Positions 61,054-64,000 of a stretch of 64,000 bases of DNA are shown in pieces. This DNA comes from Methylacidimicrobium sp. AP8. GTDB taxonomy: Bacteria; Verrucomicrobiota; Verrucomicrobiia; Methylacidiphilales; Methylacidiphilaceae. Numbering within the stretch: position 1 is the first letter of the stretch; every line of letters starts with the position of its first letter. Both the position numbers and the translations under genes were made by a program. A model generated the notes under the pieces. The model searched no databases. It had not been told where the DNA came from and was given only the letters and a program-made list of their open reading frames with translations. The stretch lies in the NCBI RefSeq assembly GCF_903064525.1, contig NZ_LR797830.1:62001-126000 (forward strand), read 5' to 3'.

Positions 61054-62121
61054 ATGCAATTTCTCGTTGGTGGCGGGCTGAACTTCGAAAGAAGTCCTCT
61101 GGAGCTCCGCGAGCGTGTGGCTTTCCGCCGCGAGGAGTTGGCCAAAGCGCTCCCTCTCCTGCTGCAGGAACTATCTCTTGAGGAAGGGGTTCTTCTCTCC
61201 ACCTGCAACCGCGTCGAATATTTCGGAATCGCCCAAGACGCAGGTCGGTGCCAAGCGGGGTGGATCCGGTTTCTGGAACGTTACGACGGCTGCCAGGTCG
61301 ACTGGGAAAGCTACTCGCAATTCCGGCAGGGCCGCGCCTGCGTCGACCATCTGTTTGAGCTCGTTTCCGGGCTCCGCTCGATGGTGATCGGAGAGACGGA
61401 GATTTTCGGTCAAGTGAAGGAGGCCTATGAGGCGGCTCACCGGCTCGGGCTCACGGGGGCTTGGCTCAACCGCCTCTTTCAAACTTCCTTCGCTGCGGCC
61501 AAGGCCGTGCGATCGAAGACCTTCATCACCCGAGGAAACGTGTCGGTCAGCTCGGTTGCCGTGGAGCTTTCCGAGCGCCTCTTCGGCAACCTCTCCGGGA
61601 GATCCGTCATGGTGCTCGGCGCCGGGGAGACTAGCGAAAAGACGGCGCGCGCCCTCGAAGGACGAGGCGTGAGCCTGCTGCTCGTCGCGAACCGGACCCA
61701 TGGCCGGGCCTGCGAGCTGATGCGGGAACTCCGCGGGGAGGCGATTCCCTGGTCGGAAGTCCTGAACCGGATTGCGGTAGTCGATATCGTGATTAGCTCG
61801 ACTTCCGCTCCGCATTATGTGCTGACGCGCGAGAAGCTCCTCCCGGGGCTGGCGAAGAGAAACGGCAATCCGCTCTTCCTCATCGATCTGGCGGTGCCGA
61901 GGGATATCGACCCGTCGGTCCATGCCTTGGAAGGCGTTTATCTCTACAATATCGACGATTTGCAGACGATCGCCCGCCAGAACCTGGAGGACCGGGCGGC
62001 CGAAATCGCCCGCTGTCGTCGGCTGCTCGAACCCTACGTGGAACAGTTTGCGCATTGGGCGGCGCAGCGGCAGCGGGTGTTGAGAGATTCGGATCTGATG
62101 GGGAGGTTTCGTACGGCATGA
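61054..62121 (+). CDS. hemA: Glutamyl-tRNA reductase (C-terminally short)
   Basis: Makes glutamate-1-semialdehyde, the first committed step of tetrapyrrole synthesis. 355 residues versus about 420 in E. coli. Active-site Cys lies in LLSTCNRVEYFG (about 46-57). VSGLRSMVIGETEIFGQVKEAY and NVSVSSVAVELSE are catalytic-domain motifs; VMVLGAGETSEKTARAL (about 186-202) starts the NADPH domain; FLIDLAVPRDIDPSVHALEGVYLYNIDDL follows. After WAAQRQRVLRDSD the protein stops, lacking most of the C-terminal dimerisation domain. No frameshift is seen and hemC starts by ATGA overlap. ATG 61054 fits the family start. Confidence 0.95.
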   Translation: MQFLVGGGLNFERSPLELRERVAFRREELAKALPLLLQELSLEEGVLLSTCNRVEYFGIAQDAGRCQAGWIRFLERYDGCQVDWESYSQFRQGRACVDHLFELVSGLRSMVIGETEIFGQVKEAYEAAHRLGLTGAWLNRLFQTSFAAAKAVRSKTFITRGNVSVSSVAVELSERLFGNLSGRSVMVLGAGETSEKTARALEGRGVSLLLVANRTHGRACELMRELRGEAIPWSEVLNRIAVVDIVISSTSAPHYVLTREKLLPGLAKRNGNPLFLIDLAVPRDIDPSVHALEGVYLYNIDDLQTIARQNLEDRAAEIARCRRLLEPYVEQFAHWAAQRQRVLRDSDLMGRFRTA

Positions 62122-63053
62122 CGCGCCCGCTGATCATCGGGTCCCGCCGCAGCGGTTTGGCGAGAGTTCAGGCGGAATGGGTGAAGAGCGCGCTCGAAAC
62201 CTTGTCGCCGGGACGGCGCGTTGCGATCTCCCTTCTGGAGACGGCGGGAGATCGCTGGTCGGCGCGCGCAGAAGCGGCGTTGCCGGGCAAGGGGATGTTC
62301 ACCAAGGAATTGGAAAGCGCCCTGCTGCGCCGGGAAATCGACATCGCCGTCCATAGCATGAAGGATCTTGCAACCGAGCTTCCGGAGGGGCTGAGGATCG
62401 CCGCGATTCCCCCGCGCGAAGATGCCAGGGATGTCTGGGTGAGCCGGAGCTTTCCCCATTGGGAGGCCCTTCCTCCCGGATCGACCGTGGCCGTAGGCAG
62501 CCCCAGAAGGGTGCAGCAGCTCCGCAAGCTGCGGCCGGACCTCTCCTTTTGCGAGATCCGGGGCAACGTGGATACGCGGTTGCGCAAGCTCGAGGCGAAC
62601 CGGAATTGGGGCGGCACCGTTCTTGCCGCCGCCGGCTTGAAAAGGTTGGGCCTCTTCGGAGGCGGATTCCATTTTGCGTTTTTTCCCTTTGAGGCTATGT
62701 TGCCGGCTCCCGGTCAGGGTGCATTGGGGATCGAGACCCGCAGCGAGGACGTTCAGATTCGCGATCTTCTTCTGCCTCTCCATGACGAAGCGGCCGGCTG
62801 GGAAGTGACGGCCGAGCGGGCGTTTCTGAGAAGCTTGGGGGGAGGTTGCCGCTCGGCTGTCGGAGCGAAAGCGGCCGTACAAGGAGGAGAGCTCGCCTTG
62901 GACGGGGTGATGTGGATGGAAACCACCGGATGCACCTACCGGAGAAGAGCAGTGGGAAGGGCGGAGGATGCGGAGGCGATCGGAAAGGCTCTTGCAGAGG
63001 AGATCCTGAGCGCGGCGGGCTGCCGGCGCGGCCCCGGGAGCAGGATTCCATGA
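62118..63053 (+). CDS. hemC: Hydroxymethylbilane synthase
   Basis: Polymerises four porphobilinogens. 311 residues (family about 310). Motifs: IGSRRSGLARVQAEWVK, GKGMFTKELESALLRREIDIAVHSMKDL, EIRGNVDTRLRKLE, PAPGQGALGIETR and the dipyrromethane-cofactor Cys in SLGGGCRSAVGA (about 246). SPRRVQQLRKL stands for the usual SSxRRxAQL. ATGA overlaps with hemA and with the next gene show a tightly coupled operon. Confidence 0.96.
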   Translation: MTRPLIIGSRRSGLARVQAEWVKSALETLSPGRRVAISLLETAGDRWSARAEAALPGKGMFTKELESALLRREIDIAVHSMKDLATELPEGLRIAAIPPREDARDVWVSRSFPHWEALPPGSTVAVGSPRRVQQLRKLRPDLSFCEIRGNVDTRLRKLEANRNWGGTVLAAAGLKRLGLFGGGFHFAFFPFEAMLPAPGQGALGIETRSEDVQIRDLLLPLHDEAAGWEVTAERAFLRSLGGGCRSAVGAKAAVQGGELALDGVMWMETTGCTYRRRAVGRAEDAEAIGKALAEEILSAAGCRRGPGSRIP

Positions 63054-64000
63054 GTGCTGCTCCTCCGACGGGCAAGGTCTATCTGGTCGGTGCCGGACCG
63101 GGAGATCCCGGGCTCCTCACCCTCCGCGGGCGGGAGGTCCTGGCGGAGGCCGACTCGATCTTCTATGACGCCCTTTGCGCGCCGGAGCTCTTGCAATGGG
63201 CGAAGCCCGGAGCGCAAAAGATTTTCGTCGGAAAATCGAGCGGACGGCAGGCCTTTTCCCAAAGGGAGATCGAGTCGTTGCTTATCCGCCAGGCCCGGAG
63301 AGGGGAGCGGGTCGTCCGGCTCAAGGGAGGAGATCCGTTCCTCTTCGGGCGCGGCGGAGAGGAGTGCCTGGCGCTGGAAGCAGCGGGAGTCCCTTTCGAG
63401 GTCGTTCCGGGGATCACGTCCGCCTTGGCGGCGCCGGCTTATGCCGGGATCCCGTTGACGCATCGCGGTGTGGCTTCCGCGGTGACCATTGTGACCGGTC
63501 ATGAGGATCCGTCGAAGCCGGAAATATCGGTCGACTGGGTTGCCTTGGGAGGGTTGGAAGGCACCAAGGTCATCTTGATGGGAGCGGAAAGGCTCGCGGA
63601 AATCAGCCGCCGGCTTCTGGAGGGGGGCGAGCGAGAGCAGTGTCCGGTCGCCGCCATTCGGTGGGGCACCTTCGGGAAGCAGGAGGTGCGGGAAGGCACC
63701 CTGCAGCAGGCGGCCGGAGGCGAGTTTTCCGTCGAGCCGCCCTCCGTCATCGTCGTCGGAGAGGTCGTCAAGTTGCGCAGCCGGCTTAGTTGGCGAGAAG
63801 GGCTCCCTCTTCACGGACAGCGGATCGTCGTAACGCGCACCCGCTGCGAGTCGAGCCGGCTCGGAAAACGGTTACGCGAGCTCGGAGCCGATGTCCTCGA
63901 GATTCCGACGATCCGTAGGGTTCCCCGTCCTTTCGGCGAGGAGCAGCGGGACCTGGTGCGCCGCTTGGCCTCCGACTTCACGTGGATTCTGTTAACCAGC
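63050..64000 (+). CDS. cobA-hemD: Uroporphyrinogen-III C-methyltransferase fused to uroporphyrinogen-III synthase (partial)
   Basis: 317 codons before the right edge. Residues 1-245: SAM-dependent CobA/SumT with VYLVGAGPGDPGLLTLRG (10-27), FYDAL, VRLKGGDPFLFGRGGEE (about 89-105), VVPGITSALAAPAYAGIPLTHR, and VTGHE. From about residue 259 a second domain begins, LHGQRIVVTRTRCESSRLGKRLRELGA, the start of a HemD uroporphyrinogen-III synthase, continuing to FTWILLTS, the (V/I)xxTS motif, at the edge. It feeds haem and, through precorrin-2, sirohaem or B12. Bifunctional fusions of this kind are known. Confidence 0.93.
   Translation, partial: MSAAPPTGKVYLVGAGPGDPGLLTLRGREVLAEADSIFYDALCAPELLQWAKPGAQKIFVGKSSGRQAFSQREIESLLIRQARRGERVVRLKGGDPFLFGRGGEECLALEAAGVPFEVVPGITSALAAPAYAGIPLTHRGVASAVTIVTGHEDPSKPEISVDWVALGGLEGTKVILMGAERLAEISRRLLEGGEREQCPVAAIRWGTFGKQEVREGTLQQAAGGEFSVEPPSVIVVGEVVKLRSRLSWREGLPLHGQRIVVTRTRCESSRLGKRLRELGADVLEIPTIRRVPRPFGEEQRDLVRRLASDFTWILLTS

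Overview
The window is GC-rich, densely coded bacterial chromosome, apart from a somewhat more AT-rich repeat array at about 9.76-15.86 kb. No rRNA or phylogenetic marker settles the host. A double-length UvrA, a fused presqualene-diphosphate synthase/hydroxysqualene dehydroxylase, a deoxyhypusine-synthase-like protein, a short glutamyl-tRNA reductase and a glutamate decarboxylase together suggest the Planctomycetes-Verrucomicrobia-Chlamydiae group, possibly an acid-tolerant verrucomicrobium of the Methylacidiphilales type. That assignment is inference.

Layout. 0-9.1 kb: a glycogen synthase cut by the left edge, a lytic transglycosylase, tRNA-Arg(ACG) and tRNA-Gly(TCC), then a minus-strand clpB / coiled-coil protein / ppx / gadB operon, a DUF423 membrane protein and a PfkB-type sugar kinase. 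9.1-18.5 kb is an accessory island. It holds an IS21-like remnant and four tandem 1,057-bp copies of a gene for an unrecognised exported protein. One copy is split by a complete IS1634-type insertion sequence. Upstream lie an EreA/ChaN/TIKI-like protein and another unknown gene, both with unclear starts. 18.9-23 kb: a hairpin-forming repeat, thyA, mutS and hisI. 23-29 kb: a LuxC/LuxE-like fatty-acid reductase pair without luciferase, a bactofilin pair, two exported unknowns and a rubrerythrin-VIT1 fusion. 28.7-34.9 kb: recN, prfB with a programmed +1 frameshift, the molybdopterin genes moeA-moaC-mogA, and a quinone oxidoreductase. 34.9-42.2 kb: pntAA, an MFS transporter, a deoxyhypusine-synthase-like enzyme, MarC, fused hpnD-hpnE and an exported unknown. 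42.2-49.4 kb: a TonB-dependent receptor, TonB, a two-component system and a 2-oxo-acid decarboxylase. 49.5-58.4 kb: double-length uvrA, an outer-membrane efflux lipoprotein, an M24 peptidase and a small lipoprotein. 58.5-64 kb: an LptF/G permease, a YqeY protein and the tetrapyrrole operon hemX-like/hemA/hemC/cobA-hemD, which runs off the right edge.

Two items stand out. The first is the tandem array. All copies except the most upstream one carry the same foreign 5' end, joined at a 16-bp sequence shared between the gene and the array's far edge. This reads as a recombination-built family with a swapped translation start. The second is a 186-190 bp element with terminal inverted repeats, present twice. 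In each copy its outer end supplies the TAG stop codon of the neighbouring gene (gadB, thyA), and its internal stems keep pairing through compensatory base changes.
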